A stretch of 64,000 nt of DNA from Psychrobacter luti (GTDB lineage: Bacteria > Pseudomonadota > Gammaproteobacteria > Pseudomonadales > Moraxellaceae): assembly GCF_014192115.1 (NCBI RefSeq), contig NZ_JACHXL010000002.1, positions 124,001-188,000 on the forward strand, in the 5' to 3' direction. Position 1 is the first letter of the stretch; every line of letters begins with the position of its first letter. The position numbers were made by a program, and so were the translations under genes. Of the stretch, positions 38,009-46,921 are shown piece by piece. Under the pieces are notes generated by a model. It did no database searches and was not told the DNA's origin. It was given only the letters and a program-made list of their open reading frames with translations.

Positions 38009-38188
38009 ATTGGCACAAGACCGAATGTGCACAAGAAACATATCAGAAGTACGTGCTCTATTTGAAACAAATGCAAATGCATCAGATATATAGATAATGA
38101 AACCCGTACTAATTGACGCAGTTTTTAACTGAATCGCTGTCAGTTAGTAGCTAAATTAGCGGCTACATCCAAAGAATTTTAAATGACA

Positions 38189-38216
38189 GATATCAGCTTG
38201 TTATAGTGCTGATATC
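38189..38216 (+). promoter_or_regulatory. Hairpin in the pnp leader
   Basis: GATATCAGC (38189-38197) and GCTGATATC (38208-38216) form a perfect 9-bp stem with a 10-base loop, 30 bases before the pnp start. In E. coli a pnp leader hairpin is cut by RNase III and PNPase then represses its own synthesis. A similar role here is inferred from position. Confidence 0.5.
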
Positions 38217-38246
38217 ACTTTCGTCAGTCAATATTAGGAAAATTAT

Positions 38247-40349
38247 ATGACAATGTTTAATACCATTAAGCGCGAATTCCAATACGGCGACCAGCAGGTC
38301 GTTATCGAAACGGGCCGTATCGCTCGTCAAGCAAACTCTATTTTAGTCCACATGGGCGGCGTATCTGTACTAGTAGCAGCCGTAGTAAAGTCTGATGCTA
38401 AAGAAGGACAAAACTTCTTTCCATTGACCGTAAACTATCAAGAAAAAATGTATGCAGCCGGTAAAATTCCTGGTGCTTATGGCAAACGTGAAGGCCGTGC
38501 CAGCGAAGCTGAAACGCTAACATCGCGTCTGATTGACCGTCCGATTCGTCCATTGTTCCCTGAAGGCTATGTGAACGAGATTCAAATCACGGCAACGGTT
38601 GTATCATCAGATAAGAGTCAGTCTGCAGATATTGCTGCACTAATCGGTGCTTCAGCAGCACTAGCTATCTCTGACGCGCCATTTAACGGCCCTGTGGCTG
38701 CTGCCCGTGTTGGCTTTATCAACGGCGAATATGTTCTTAACCCAACGCTTGAACAGCTTAAAGAGAGCGACCTTGACTTAGTGGTTGCTGGTACCAAATC
38801 TGCCGTTTTGATGGTTGAATCAGAAGCGAAAGAATTGTCTGAAGACCAAATGCTAGGTGCGGTTTTATACGGTCATCAGCAGCAACAAATCGTTATCGAT
38901 AATATTGCGTCAATGGCAGCAGAAATTGGTACTGTTAAGCAAGAGTATACGGCACCTGTTCGCGATCAAGCGCTAGAGACTAGCATGAAAGCGCAGTTTG
39001 GCGAGCAAGTTGCCGACGCTTATACCATTACGGATAAGCAAGAACGTTACACCAAGCTTGATGAAATCAAACAAGCCATTATCGATGCATTGGCAGGTGA
39101 TGCGGAAGCAGAAACCTACAACGATACCGTCTCTGAGCTAAAAGAAATTTACAATGACCTAAAATACCGCACTGTTCGTGACAATATCTTGTCAGGTAAG
39201 CCGCGTATTGATGGCCGTGATCTTGAAACCGTTCGTGCTTTAGATGTACAAGTAGGCGTATTACCATTTACCCATGGTTCAGCACTATTTACCCGCGGTG
39301 AAACACAAGCCTTGGTGACTACCACGCTTGGTAACACGCGTGATGTAAACATGATTGATTCATTGGCTGGTACGATTCGTGACCATTTCATGTTGCATTA
39401 TAACTTCCCGCATTTCTCAGTCGGTGAAACCGGTCGTGAAGGCATTCCAAAACGCCGTGAAATCGGTCATGGTCGCCTAGCGCGCCGTGGTGTTGAAGCG
39501 ATGCTTCCAGATAGTGACCGCTTCCCGTATGTGATTCGCGTAGTATCAGAAATTACTGAATCAAACGGTTCATCTTCAATGGCTTCTGTTTGCGGCGCAA
39601 GCTTGGCATTGATGGACGCTGGTGTACCGTTAAAAGCACCGGTTGCTGGTATCGCGATGGGTCTGGTTAAAGAAGGCGAGCGCTTTGCGGTATTGTCTGA
39701 CATCCTAGGTGATGAAGATCATCTTGGCGATATGGACTTTAAAGTAGCGGGTTCAAAAGACGGTATCACAGCACTACAGATGGATATCAAAATCGAAGGT
39801 ATTACCGCCGATATCATGGAGCAAGCGCTTAAGCAGGCCCATGCAGGTCGTATCCATATCTTGGATGCAATGAATAAGGTATTGCCTGCAAGCCGTACTG
39901 AAATTAATGCTCATGCGCCTAACTATGCGGTTATCGAAATCAATCCAGACAAAATTCGTGACGTGATTGGTAAAGGTGGCGCAACGATTCGTCAGCTAAC
40001 CGAAGAAACTGGCGCGGTTATCGATATTGATGATGCTGGTACAATCCGTATCTTTGGTGAAAACAAAGCAGCAACTAAAGCGGCTATCGGTAAAATCGAA
40101 GCAATCACCGCAGAAGTGGAAGTTGGTAAAACTTATGAAGGTACGGTTGCCCGTATCGTTGACTTTGGCGCATTCGTTAACGTATTGCCAAATACTGACG
40201 GCCTCGTGCATATCTCGCAAATCGCAGACGAGCGCGTAGAAAACGTATCTGACTATCTAAAAGAAGGTCAAATCGTTAAAGTATTGGTTCAAGACGTTGA
40301 TAACCGTGGTCGTATCAAACTGACCATGAAAGGTATCGAGCAAAGCTAA
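38247..40349 (+). CDS. pnp: Polyribonucleotide nucleotidyltransferase (PNPase)
   Basis: This 700-residue trimeric 3'-5' phosphorolytic exoribonuclease works in mRNA decay and cold adaptation. It has two RNase PH domains (about 10-145 and 315-525) around an alpha-helical domain, a KH domain (about 555-610) and an S1 domain (about 620-690). Motifs include [63 protein letters not shown] and [33 protein letters not shown] lies six bases before the ATG. It stands alone with its own terminator. Confidence 0.97.
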   Translation: MTMFNTIKREFQYGDQQVVIETGRIARQANSILVHMGGVSVLVAAVVKSDAKEGQNFFPLTVNYQEKMYAAGKIPGAYGKREGRASEAETLTSRLIDRPIRPLFPEGYVNEIQITATVVSSDKSQSADIAALIGASAALAISDAPFNGPVAAARVGFINGEYVLNPTLEQLKESDLDLVVAGTKSAVLMVESEAKELSEDQMLGAVLYGHQQQQIVIDNIASMAAEIGTVKQEYTAPVRDQALETSMKAQFGEQVADAYTITDKQERYTKLDEIKQAIIDALAGDAEAETYNDTVSELKEIYNDLKYRTVRDNILSGKPRIDGRDLETVRALDVQVGVLPFTHGSALFTRGETQALVTTTLGNTRDVNMIDSLAGTIRDHFMLHYNFPHFSVGETGREGIPKRREIGHGRLARRGVEAMLPDSDRFPYVIRVVSEITESNGSSSMASVCGASLALMDAGVPLKAPVAGIAMGLVKEGERFAVLSDILGDEDHLGDMDFKVAGSKDGITALQMDIKIEGITADIMEQALKQAHAGRIHILDAMNKVLPASRTEINAHAPNYAVIEINPDKIRDVIGKGGATIRQLTEETGAVIDIDDAGTIRIFGENKAATKAAIGKIEAITAEVEVGKTYEGTVARIVDFGAFVNVLPNTDGLVHISQIADERVENVSDYLKEGQIVKVLVQDVDNRGRIKLTMKGIEQS

Positions 40350-40390
40350 TCCTCGATATTTGATGTAATTTGACCTAGTCAAAATTTGAA

Positions 40391-40435
40391 AAACCGCTTT
40401 GGTTGCTGATAACTAGCAATCAAGGCGGTTTTTTT
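40391..40435 (+). terminator. Terminator of pnp
   Basis: A 17-bp stem (AAACCGCTTTGGTTGCT paired with AGCAATCAAGGCGGTTT, two G.U pairs) encloses GATAACT and ends in seven Ts. Confidence 0.9.
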
Positions 40436-40470
40436 ATGTGCTCAAAAAGTAATAACAATGAGAAAGGAGT

Positions 40471-41055
40471 TTATATATTTATGTCTTTAGGAAGATGAAT
40501 ATCGATACGCAGCTTGGGTAAATCTTGTAGATGATGGGTGACAAGAGGCAGGATATCGTTATACCAATCTAGAGCAATGGATTTTGCTATTTCATCATCG
40601 CTACTGTCCTTGTCGCTATTTTTTAAAGGAGTATTCTGTCCCTGACTAGAAATAAGCGGACGCGCTAATAGTGCAACCCTACGAATCCCTTGATAACGGA
40701 TAAGCGGGACGAGCTGCTGTTGTAAATCGACTAGCGCCGCCGTGAGCCAACGAGTTCTAGTTTGATGATAAGGATGGTCTGATATCACAAGATTGGCAAT
40801 ATAACTTGGTTGATTGCCATTACTGCTGACGCCAAGTCCCACTTGCTCGCGTGAGCATTTATGCATTAAACAGCTACCAACCATTAAGCTACCATCACGG
40901 CAAGCACGATGGTAGCGTTGGTAGTTGTCTGGATACAGGTTTTTGCTACGTGTAAGGATAGGGTCTAAAAGAATACCGGCGTTATTCACAGGCAGTATCA
41001 TCAACTGGGCGCTACTATTTAAAATAGGGGCATGGGTGGGTTGTAGATGTGCCAT
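40471..41055 (-). CDS. Divergent macro-domain-like protein
   Basis: This 194-residue protein shows a pattern reminiscent of DarG/ALC1-type macro domains, which bind or remove ADP-ribose. The segment LPVNNAGIL (21-29) matches the usual VNxxGV loop, NLYPDNYQRYHRACRDGSLMVGS (39-61) matches the FPENFKAYxxACKxGEVxxG block, and YIANLVIS (85-92) matches the YIINFPTK strand. The glycine-rich stretch after the first loop and the Gly-Gly-Leu phosphate loop are missing (ARPLISSQGQ, then an acidic linker), so enzyme activity is doubtful. It has a GGGG ribosome site and lies 26 bases downstream of the coiled-coil membrane protein gene. Confidence 0.6.
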   Translation of the reverse strand: MAHLQPTHAPILNSSAQLMILPVNNAGILLDPILTRSKNLYPDNYQRYHRACRDGSLMVGSCLMHKCSREQVGLGVSSNGNQPSYIANLVISDHPYHQTRTRWLTAALVDLQQQLVPLIRYQGIRRVALLARPLISSQGQNTPLKNSDKDSSDDEIAKSIALDWYNDILPLVTHHLQDLPKLRIDIHLPKDINI

Positions 41056-41081
41056 TTATTAGCCCCTTTATAAAAGTGTTA

Positions 41082-41606
41082 TTATTTTACGCTAGTTTTA
41101 GCCCCTTCAGCGGCTTCTAACTGGGCGATTTGTTCTTCAAGCAAGGCGATTTGCTCAGCCTTCATCTCTGTCAGCTGTTTATTCATTGTCAATTGCTCAG
41201 CCGCTAGCTTTTCTTGTTCTGCTAAGCGTTTACGCTCGTCCGCTAAGCGATCAATTTCTTCTTTGGCTAAGCTATCTGTCTCTGGTAAAGGCGCGTTTAA
41301 GATAGCTTCGGGATCAGGCGTCTGACTATCTGTGCTAGTTTCATCGGTATCTAAAATCGACGCACTAGTATCTAACGCATTATTATCTAAGGACGTAGTA
41401 TCCGATTGCGCAGCGCTATTTTGCTCGGTAGGCGTTGGTGTGCTTTCGATAGGCGAAGTATTAGCGTCAGGCGAACTATTTTTCCAAACCAAATAACCAA
41501 TTAATAGTGCTGCCAAGATAATGATTGGCAACCATTTTTTCCGTGATTTCTTAGGTTGTTTTTTTAGTGTCTTAACGGGTAAAGGACGTATTTGTTTTTT
41601 ATTCAT
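41082..41606 (-). CDS. Single-span membrane protein with coiled coil
   Basis: This 174-residue protein has a basic N-terminus (residues 1-24, with repeated Lys), one membrane helix (about 25-42, WLPIIILAALLIGYLVW), an Asn/Ser/Thr/Asp-rich disordered segment (43-110) and a C-terminal coiled coil (about 113-165, rich in Lys, Glu, Ala and Leu). The positive-inside rule predicts the coiled coil in the periplasm. No family is recognised. Confidence 0.7.
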   Translation of the reverse strand: MNKKQIRPLPVKTLKKQPKKSRKKWLPIIILAALLIGYLVWKNSSPDANTSPIESTPTPTEQNSAAQSDTTSLDNNALDTSASILDTDETSTDSQTPDPEAILNAPLPETDSLAKEEIDRLADERKRLAEQEKLAAEQLTMNKQLTEMKAEQIALLEEQIAQLEAAEGAKTSVK

Positions 41607-41662
41607 ACAAGGGTCGATTTATGTCAAAAGTATAAGTAGGCATACTATAACAAACTCAAATT

Positions 41663-41702
41663 AAAAAGCCTATCTAACTGGATATATATCATTAGATAGG
41701 CT
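41663..41702 (-). terminator. Terminator of the prlC-yheV unit
   Basis: AGCCTATCTAA and TTAGATAGGCT form a perfect 11-bp stem around a 14-base loop, and on the minus strand a run of five Ts follows. Confidence 0.8.
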
Positions 41703-41739
41703 AGTAGCTATTAAGGCTTGACGATACGGATTTTGTTAC

Positions 41740-41997
41740 TTATGGTTTGAACTTGACCGTACCGCTAGTGCCGGTCACCATCGCATCACGAGCGATTTGG
41801 TCTTCTGCATGGTTTTTGGCACTGATCAAATCAGGGTCGGGGCGATGCTCGGTATGTCCGCATTGCGTACATTCGATATACTCATCTGGATCGGGTATGG
41901 CGATGTTTACTTGTACTACTGCATCCATCGCCTGACATTTGGGACAACGAACGCCCGCTAAAAATCGCCGCTTTGGGGTTGATGATTGATAGCGCAT
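41740..41997 (-). CDS. yheV: YheV-family putative zinc-ribbon protein
   Basis: This 85-residue protein has two CxxC knuckles, C18-x-x-C21 (RCPKCQAMDA) and C43-x-x-C46 (IECTQCGHTE), after the family start RRFLAGVRCP. It fits the YheV/TIGR02443 metal-binding family of unknown function. Its ATG directly follows the prlC stop codon, so translation is coupled. The C-terminal tail KNHAEDQIARDAMVTG is longer than in E. coli. Confidence 0.85.
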   Translation of the reverse strand: MRYQSSTPKRRFLAGVRCPKCQAMDAVVQVNIAIPDPDEYIECTQCGHTEHRPDPDLISAKNHAEDQIARDAMVTGTSGTVKFKP

Positions 41998-44193
41998 TTA
42001 GATAACCTCGCGCGTCGTTTGCGCATTGCTTTCAGTATTGGCAGCATCGACATTTTTAACATTATCAAAACCGCTATGACGTAATAAGGCATCGATATTG
42101 GCGCTGCGACCACGGAAGTTCTCAAAGTTGGTCTTGGCAGGGAAACTACCACCCACTGATAAGATAGTTTCACGGAAAGCTTTACCAGTGATAGGGTTAA
42201 AAACACCTTCTTCTTCAAACTTACTAAAGGCATCTGCTGATAATAGCTCTGCCCATTTATACGAGTAATAACCTGCCGCATAGCCGCCGGCAAAAATATG
42301 ACTAAAGCCATTGGCAAAACGGTTATAGTCAGGGGTTTGCATGATGGCAATATCATCTCGTACTGCATTTAAGGTCGCTAATATACCGTCATAATCAAGC
42401 GCTGGCGTATGCGCATGAATCAATAAGTCAAAAAGCGCGAATTCGATTTGACGCAAGGTTTGCATGCCGCTTTGGAAGTTTTTGACTGCTAGCAGGGCTG
42501 CAAGTTTGTCTTTTGGTAATGGCTCACCAGTTTCGACATGGCTACTAATCAGCGCAATACCTTCTGCATCCCATGCCCAATTTTCCATAAACTGACTGGG
42601 TAGCTCGACTGCGTCCCATTCAACGCCATTGACACCAGCGACATCGCCAACTGTCACTTGGGTCAATAGATGATGTAGACCATGACCAAACTCGTGGAAT
42701 AAGGTTAGTACTTCATTGTGAGTTAATAGGCTTGGTTTGCCATCGAGGGCAGGGGTGAAGTTACCGACCATAAAGCAGACGGGTAGCTGCTCATGATCTT
42801 GCTCAGAATACATATAACGCGACTGGAAACCACTCATCCAAGCGCCGCCACGTTTACCGCTACGAGCGAATAAATCAAAGTAAAAACCACCAAGCAAGTT
42901 ATCATCAGCATCAAATAACTGATAAAAACTTACCTCATCGTGCCAGCGTGATACAGATTTACTGTGCTCTTGTACTTTGATACCGTATAAACGCTCAACG
43001 ATAGCAAATAATCCGCTAATCACTTTTGGCAGTGGGAAATATGGGCGAATCTCTTCTTGCGATAAGCTGAACTCGCTTTGTTTTACTTTTTCAGCAATAT
43101 AAGCGCTGTCCCACGGCTGTAGCTCAGTAATGCCATAATCCTGCGCATACTTTTGCAGCTGTGCTAAATCTTGCTTAGCCGCTGGAGTCGCTTGCTCAGC
43201 CAAATCCCGTAAAAAGGTTTCAACTTCCATCACGCTATCTGCCATTTTGGTCGATAGCGAAACTTCTGCATAATTATCAAAACCTAATAGTTTGGCTTTT
43301 TGCGCGCGTAATTGTAAGATTTGACTCATGATTTCGGCGTTATTGAGCGACCCACCTTTGGCATTGGTGTGCTTATCAAACTCAGAAGCGCGGGTAACAT
43401 AAGCGCGATAAAGCGTTTCACGCAGATTGCGGTCATCGGCATGGGTCATGACAGCAAGGTAAACTGGGATATTTAAACTTGCAACATAATAAGGAGCCGG
43501 CAACGCATCGATTTCTACTTGGGTGAGCACACCGCTGGCAAGCTCGCGAGCTTTGTATTGTTCGCCAGCATCAGCCAAGAGCGCCAGCCCACTTTCAGTT
43601 AGACCTGCTAATTGCTCTTGGATAAGCGGTAGAGCATATGCTTGGGTGGCATCTAATATGTGGTCTGAAAATGTTGCCGATAAAGTAGATAGCTCGCTTT
43701 GGATAGCAGCAAACTTTTCCTGTTCAGCTTTTGGTAATGCAACCCCTGATAGCTCAAAGCTACGTAGCGCAAGCTCGATAGCACGCGCTCGTGCTGGCTC
43801 AAGCGCGGCAAAAAACGCTGTATCATTAACGATAGTTTGATAACGACTAAATAACGGCTGATGCTGTCCTACTCGTGTGCCATAAGCAGACAGTTTAGGT
43901 AGCAGCTCGTGATGGACATGACGGATTTCATCATTACTCATGACGCTATTAAGGTGCGACAAAATCCCCCAACTGCGATCTAAAGCAAGATTAATATGGT
44001 CAAAGGTCATGATATCGGCCAGTGCTTGCTCAGCATTGATATCAGTCGAGCCATTATTGCTATCGTTGTTTGCGCTCATATTATCTAAAAAGGCATTGAC
44101 AGTATCGATAGCACTGATAACTTGATTTTGTAAGGTGTCTGGTGCGACATTGTCAAAATCGACAAGGCGTAAATTTGCAGAAATAGAGGTCAT
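41998..44193 (-). CDS. prlC: Oligopeptidase A (M3 metallopeptidase)
   Basis: This 731-residue cytoplasmic zinc endopeptidase degrades peptides, including cleaved signal peptides in E. coli. The zinc motif HEFGH is at 500-504 in LFHEFGHGLHHLL. Conserved context is seen in GGFYFDLFARSGKRGGAW and ELPSQFMENWAW, and the Tyr-rich block GYAAGYYSYKWAELLSAD lies near the end. I start at the ATG at 44193; the frame can be extended four codons to a TTG. It is followed immediately by yheV. Confidence 0.95.
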   Translation of the reverse strand: MTSISANLRLVDFDNVAPDTLQNQVISAIDTVNAFLDNMSANNDSNNGSTDINAEQALADIMTFDHINLALDRSWGILSHLNSVMSNDEIRHVHHELLPKLSAYGTRVGQHQPLFSRYQTIVNDTAFFAALEPARARAIELALRSFELSGVALPKAEQEKFAAIQSELSTLSATFSDHILDATQAYALPLIQEQLAGLTESGLALLADAGEQYKARELASGVLTQVEIDALPAPYYVASLNIPVYLAVMTHADDRNLRETLYRAYVTRASEFDKHTNAKGGSLNNAEIMSQILQLRAQKAKLLGFDNYAEVSLSTKMADSVMEVETFLRDLAEQATPAAKQDLAQLQKYAQDYGITELQPWDSAYIAEKVKQSEFSLSQEEIRPYFPLPKVISGLFAIVERLYGIKVQEHSKSVSRWHDEVSFYQLFDADDNLLGGFYFDLFARSGKRGGAWMSGFQSRYMYSEQDHEQLPVCFMVGNFTPALDGKPSLLTHNEVLTLFHEFGHGLHHLLTQVTVGDVAGVNGVEWDAVELPSQFMENWAWDAEGIALISSHVETGEPLPKDKLAALLAVKNFQSGMQTLRQIEFALFDLLIHAHTPALDYDGILATLNAVRDDIAIMQTPDYNRFANGFSHIFAGGYAAGYYSYKWAELLSADAFSKFEEEGVFNPITGKAFRETILSVGGSFPAKTNFENFRGRSANIDALLRHSGFDNVKNVDAANTESNAQTTREVI

Positions 44194-44740
44194 AAAGGTA
44201 TCCAATAGTAATGAGAGAATTATTATTAATTACGAGTATTGTTATACAAGGGTTGTTATGTAGTGTATCTAAAAGATGGGTATCAATTGCTTGGAATACA
44301 ACCCAGTTCGGCAGATATCGTTTTAAAGTAGTGCGCTTATGAGATTATGGTAGATAGCGATATCTTGACTATCACTGTCATTATTGATAATTATCATTAC
44401 TTCAATTATCGCCTGTACTTAAAATTAATTAAGCTTCACTTACAAAGCGCCATCATTTGCTTGCAAATTAACCCTATAGGCAGTGGGGTTAAATTGTTAG
44501 CATCATAGTAAGGGAATAGCAAAAATGGACTTTTCCACTACCTGAAATGCCTGAGTAAATTGATTAAAAAGGGTGATAACTGGTATTGTTTAAACCGCTC
44601 AAACGGATTTTAAGAATAAATATAAATTAATGACTTTTAAAAGCAATTTTTAATAAAATCAGTTATCTAAGATAATCAATAAATATAAAAAGTCTATTTT
44701 AACGCGCAAACCAATGATAATAAAACAAGGAGCAGTATTT
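44194..44740. other. Divergent intergenic region between prlC and the Balon gene
   Basis: About 550 AT-rich bases contain both promoters. Near the Balon gene lies the palindrome TTATCTAAGATAA (44663-44675). No consensus promoter stands out and no gene is seen. Confidence 0.5.
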
Positions 44741-45853
44741 ATGAAAGCAACTCTGAAAAGTTTACGTGAGACAAAAGCCAATCCAGCCGTGAGTATTTTT
44801 GTCAAAACGCACCGTGAACATCCTGATAATGAAAAAGATCCTATTGCCCTAAAAAACCAATTAAAAGTCGTCGAAGAGCGCTTAACCAATGAGTATGATA
44901 AGCGTACTGCGACCACTATATTAGAAAATATCAAAAATAAAACCAGCGATTTTAATCACAATTATAATCTAGATACGTTGGCGATATTTGCCAGTACTGA
45001 CGATGTCCAAGTTATCCGTATGCCGATTGATACCAAAGAGCGTGTCATTATTTCAGACCGATTCGCCACACGTGACTTGGTGCGAGATATGGCTAGTGCG
45101 GTTCATTATTATACGGTGATATTGACCCGTGATAATGCCCGTTTGATTGAAGCCTCTAACGATCGTGTTATCAAAGAATTTGATAAAGACGATGATGCGC
45201 AAAAAAATATGGACAATATCCCATTTCCTATTGAAAATAATAGTCTGTATACCACAGGTGATAGCGGTTCAGATCGCTCAGCGAACAACGAAAGCAGTTA
45301 TCTAAAAGCTTTCTTTAACCAAGTAGATAAAAGTGTGCAAGAGATATGGGGCGAAAATAAAATGCCACTTGTCATCGTTGGTGATGCCAAAAATATCGGT
45401 TACTATAAAGATATCTGTGATCGTCCAGACAATATCATTGCCACGGTTTCAAACGCTACTAAGTTAGAAGAAGGTAGTGCTCAGCATATTGTTGATAGCG
45501 TACAAGAAGCCGTAGAAGGCTACCGGTCGTCATTGCATCAAGCGGCCTTGGGCGAGATTGACAAAGCGCGCGGTGCAAATATGCTGCAAACGGATTTACA
45601 AGAAGTCTATCGTAGTGCGTTTCAAGGTGTAGGCGAAACCTTATATGTCCGTCGTGGTTATATGCAACCTGCGAAGATTGATGAAAAAGCGCAGACGTTG
45701 AGTATGGCCGATAATGCAACGGCAGATGGTGTCACTGATGATGCGATTGGTGAAATCATCGAGCATGTCATTCATAATGGTGGTAAAGCGGTCTTTATGC
45801 CACAAGATATTATGAGTGCAGATCAACCAATTGCTCTGGTAACTCGCTATTAA
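44741..45853 (+). CDS. balon: Balon-type ribosome hibernation factor (aeRF1/Pelota-like)
   Basis: This 370-residue protein matches the bacterial family related to archaeo-eukaryotic release factor 1 and Pelota that includes Balon, the hibernation factor described in Psychrobacter urativorans. Balon binds the ribosomal A site together with EF-Tu, even on translating ribosomes, during cold and stress. Visible parts are an N-terminal domain (1-120), a central domain (HYYTVILTRDNARLIEASNDRVIKE, about 125-150, onward) and a C-terminal domain ending in a conserved-looking HNGGKAVFMPQDIM. No GGQ release tripeptide is present, fitting a non-hydrolytic role. AAGGAG lies about 8 bases before the chosen ATG; a frame from 44714 lacks support. 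The gene stands alone with its own terminator. Confidence 0.82.
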   Translation: MKATLKSLRETKANPAVSIFVKTHREHPDNEKDPIALKNQLKVVEERLTNEYDKRTATTILENIKNKTSDFNHNYNLDTLAIFASTDDVQVIRMPIDTKERVIISDRFATRDLVRDMASAVHYYTVILTRDNARLIEASNDRVIKEFDKDDDAQKNMDNIPFPIENNSLYTTGDSGSDRSANNESSYLKAFFNQVDKSVQEIWGENKMPLVIVGDAKNIGYYKDICDRPDNIIATVSNATKLEEGSAQHIVDSVQEAVEGYRSSLHQAALGEIDKARGANMLQTDLQEVYRSAFQGVGETLYVRRGYMQPAKIDEKAQTLSMADNATADGVTDDAIGEIIEHVIHNGGKAVFMPQDIMSADQPIALVTRY

Positions 45854-45910
45854 TCGGTTGCTGATATTCGTTAATGAATTAGCCATCGTTGCAACATAGG
45901 TATAATATGG

Positions 45911-45944
45911 GAGCATTGGTTCAATATGAATCAATGCTCTTTTT
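45911..45944 (+). terminator. Terminator of the Balon gene
   Basis: GAGCATTGGTTCA and TGAATCAATGCTC form a 13-bp stem (one G.U pair) with a 3-base loop, followed by five Ts. Confidence 0.88.
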
Positions 45945-46039
45945 GCATTGATAGACGCTTAATCTTATCTTATTCATTGTTTGTTGAGATAAATTTTTAA
46001 TGAAGTGCTATTCACCCTTACTCTATAAATACTGAATTT

Positions 46040-46813
46040 ATGACAGATAACTTTATGACTAACACCGCCTCTTTTATTTTAACCAGCTATAACATTCATA
46101 AAGGCATGTCGCCGATGAATCGCCAAGTAAAGATACAAGGTATCGCCCAAGCGCTCGATATCATTGGCTCAGACATACTCTGTCTTCAAGAAGTACAAGG
46201 TCAAAATCTGAAGCGCAATATGCAATATAACGAATACCCTGACCAATCCCAACATGAGTGGTTTGGTGAATATCTACAGCTGCAAAATAGCTACGGTAAA
46301 AACTCAGAGTATGAAAACGGTCATCATGGCAATGCCGTCCTCAGTCGCTTTCCGCTTGATCCCAAACATAATGTCAATATCACGGTTAATAAGCTTGAGC
46401 AACGTGGCGTTTTGCACTGCGAGGTGCAGCCGATAGGGTGGGAGATGCCAGTTGTGGTGTTATGTGCTCATTTAAACCTTTTTGAGCGCGATCGTATCAA
46501 ACAATACGAAGCAATCTCCAATTATGTGCGTAATGAGATTGCGCCCGACCAGCCACTGATTTTGGCGGGTGATTTTAATGACTGGAAAAAAATGTCTTGT
46601 GACAGACTCGCATCGAGCTTAGGCATGACCGAAGCATTTAAGCATTGTCATGGTAAGTTATTACCGACCTTTCCTGCCAAACTGCCGGTGCTAAGCTTGG
46701 ACCGTATCTACGTGCGCAACCTAAGGGTGAAGGATGCTTGGGTACATACCGGCAAGCCTTGGTCTACGTTATCGGATCATCTGCCGCTTAGTGCAGAGTT
46801 GGCATTGCCTTAA
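46040..46813 (+). CDS. Endonuclease/exonuclease/phosphatase (EEP) family protein
   Basis: This 257-residue protein has the metal-dependent EEP fold of DNase I and AP endonucleases. Motifs in order are SYNIHKG, DILCLQEVQG (metal-binding Glu), HHGNAVLSRFPL, VLCAHLNLF, LAGDFNDW (catalytic Asp and Asn) and LSDHLPLSAEL (catalytic His). No signal peptide is present, so it should be cytoplasmic. The substrate could be nucleic acid or a phosphodiester lipid, as in YbhP relatives. The ATG at 46040 and an in-frame ATG at 46055 both lack a clear ribosome site. Confidence 0.85.
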   Translation: MTDNFMTNTASFILTSYNIHKGMSPMNRQVKIQGIAQALDIIGSDILCLQEVQGQNLKRNMQYNEYPDQSQHEWFGEYLQLQNSYGKNSEYENGHHGNAVLSRFPLDPKHNVNITVNKLEQRGVLHCEVQPIGWEMPVVVLCAHLNLFERDRIKQYEAISNYVRNEIAPDQPLILAGDFNDWKKMSCDRLASSLGMTEAFKHCHGKLLPTFPAKLPVLSLDRIYVRNLRVKDAWVHTGKPWSTLSDHLPLSAELALP

Positions 46814-46921
46814 CATCACGAACTATCAAAAAAAGAAACTATCAATAAAAAAGCTGTAAACAAATTAAAAAAGTAAACCAATCAAAAAAGAAAGCTGAAA
46901 ATAATACAAGGATGATCAATC

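Larger units (their letters stand above)
37472..38246. other. Long structured rpsO-pnp intergenic region
   Basis: These 775 bases contain no gene. They hold a terminator-like hairpin after rpsO (37597-37627), an inverted repeat in minus-strand terminator orientation (37982-38008) and a hairpin just before pnp (38189-38216). The pnp promoter should lie here, but no clear consensus was found. Confidence 0.6.
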
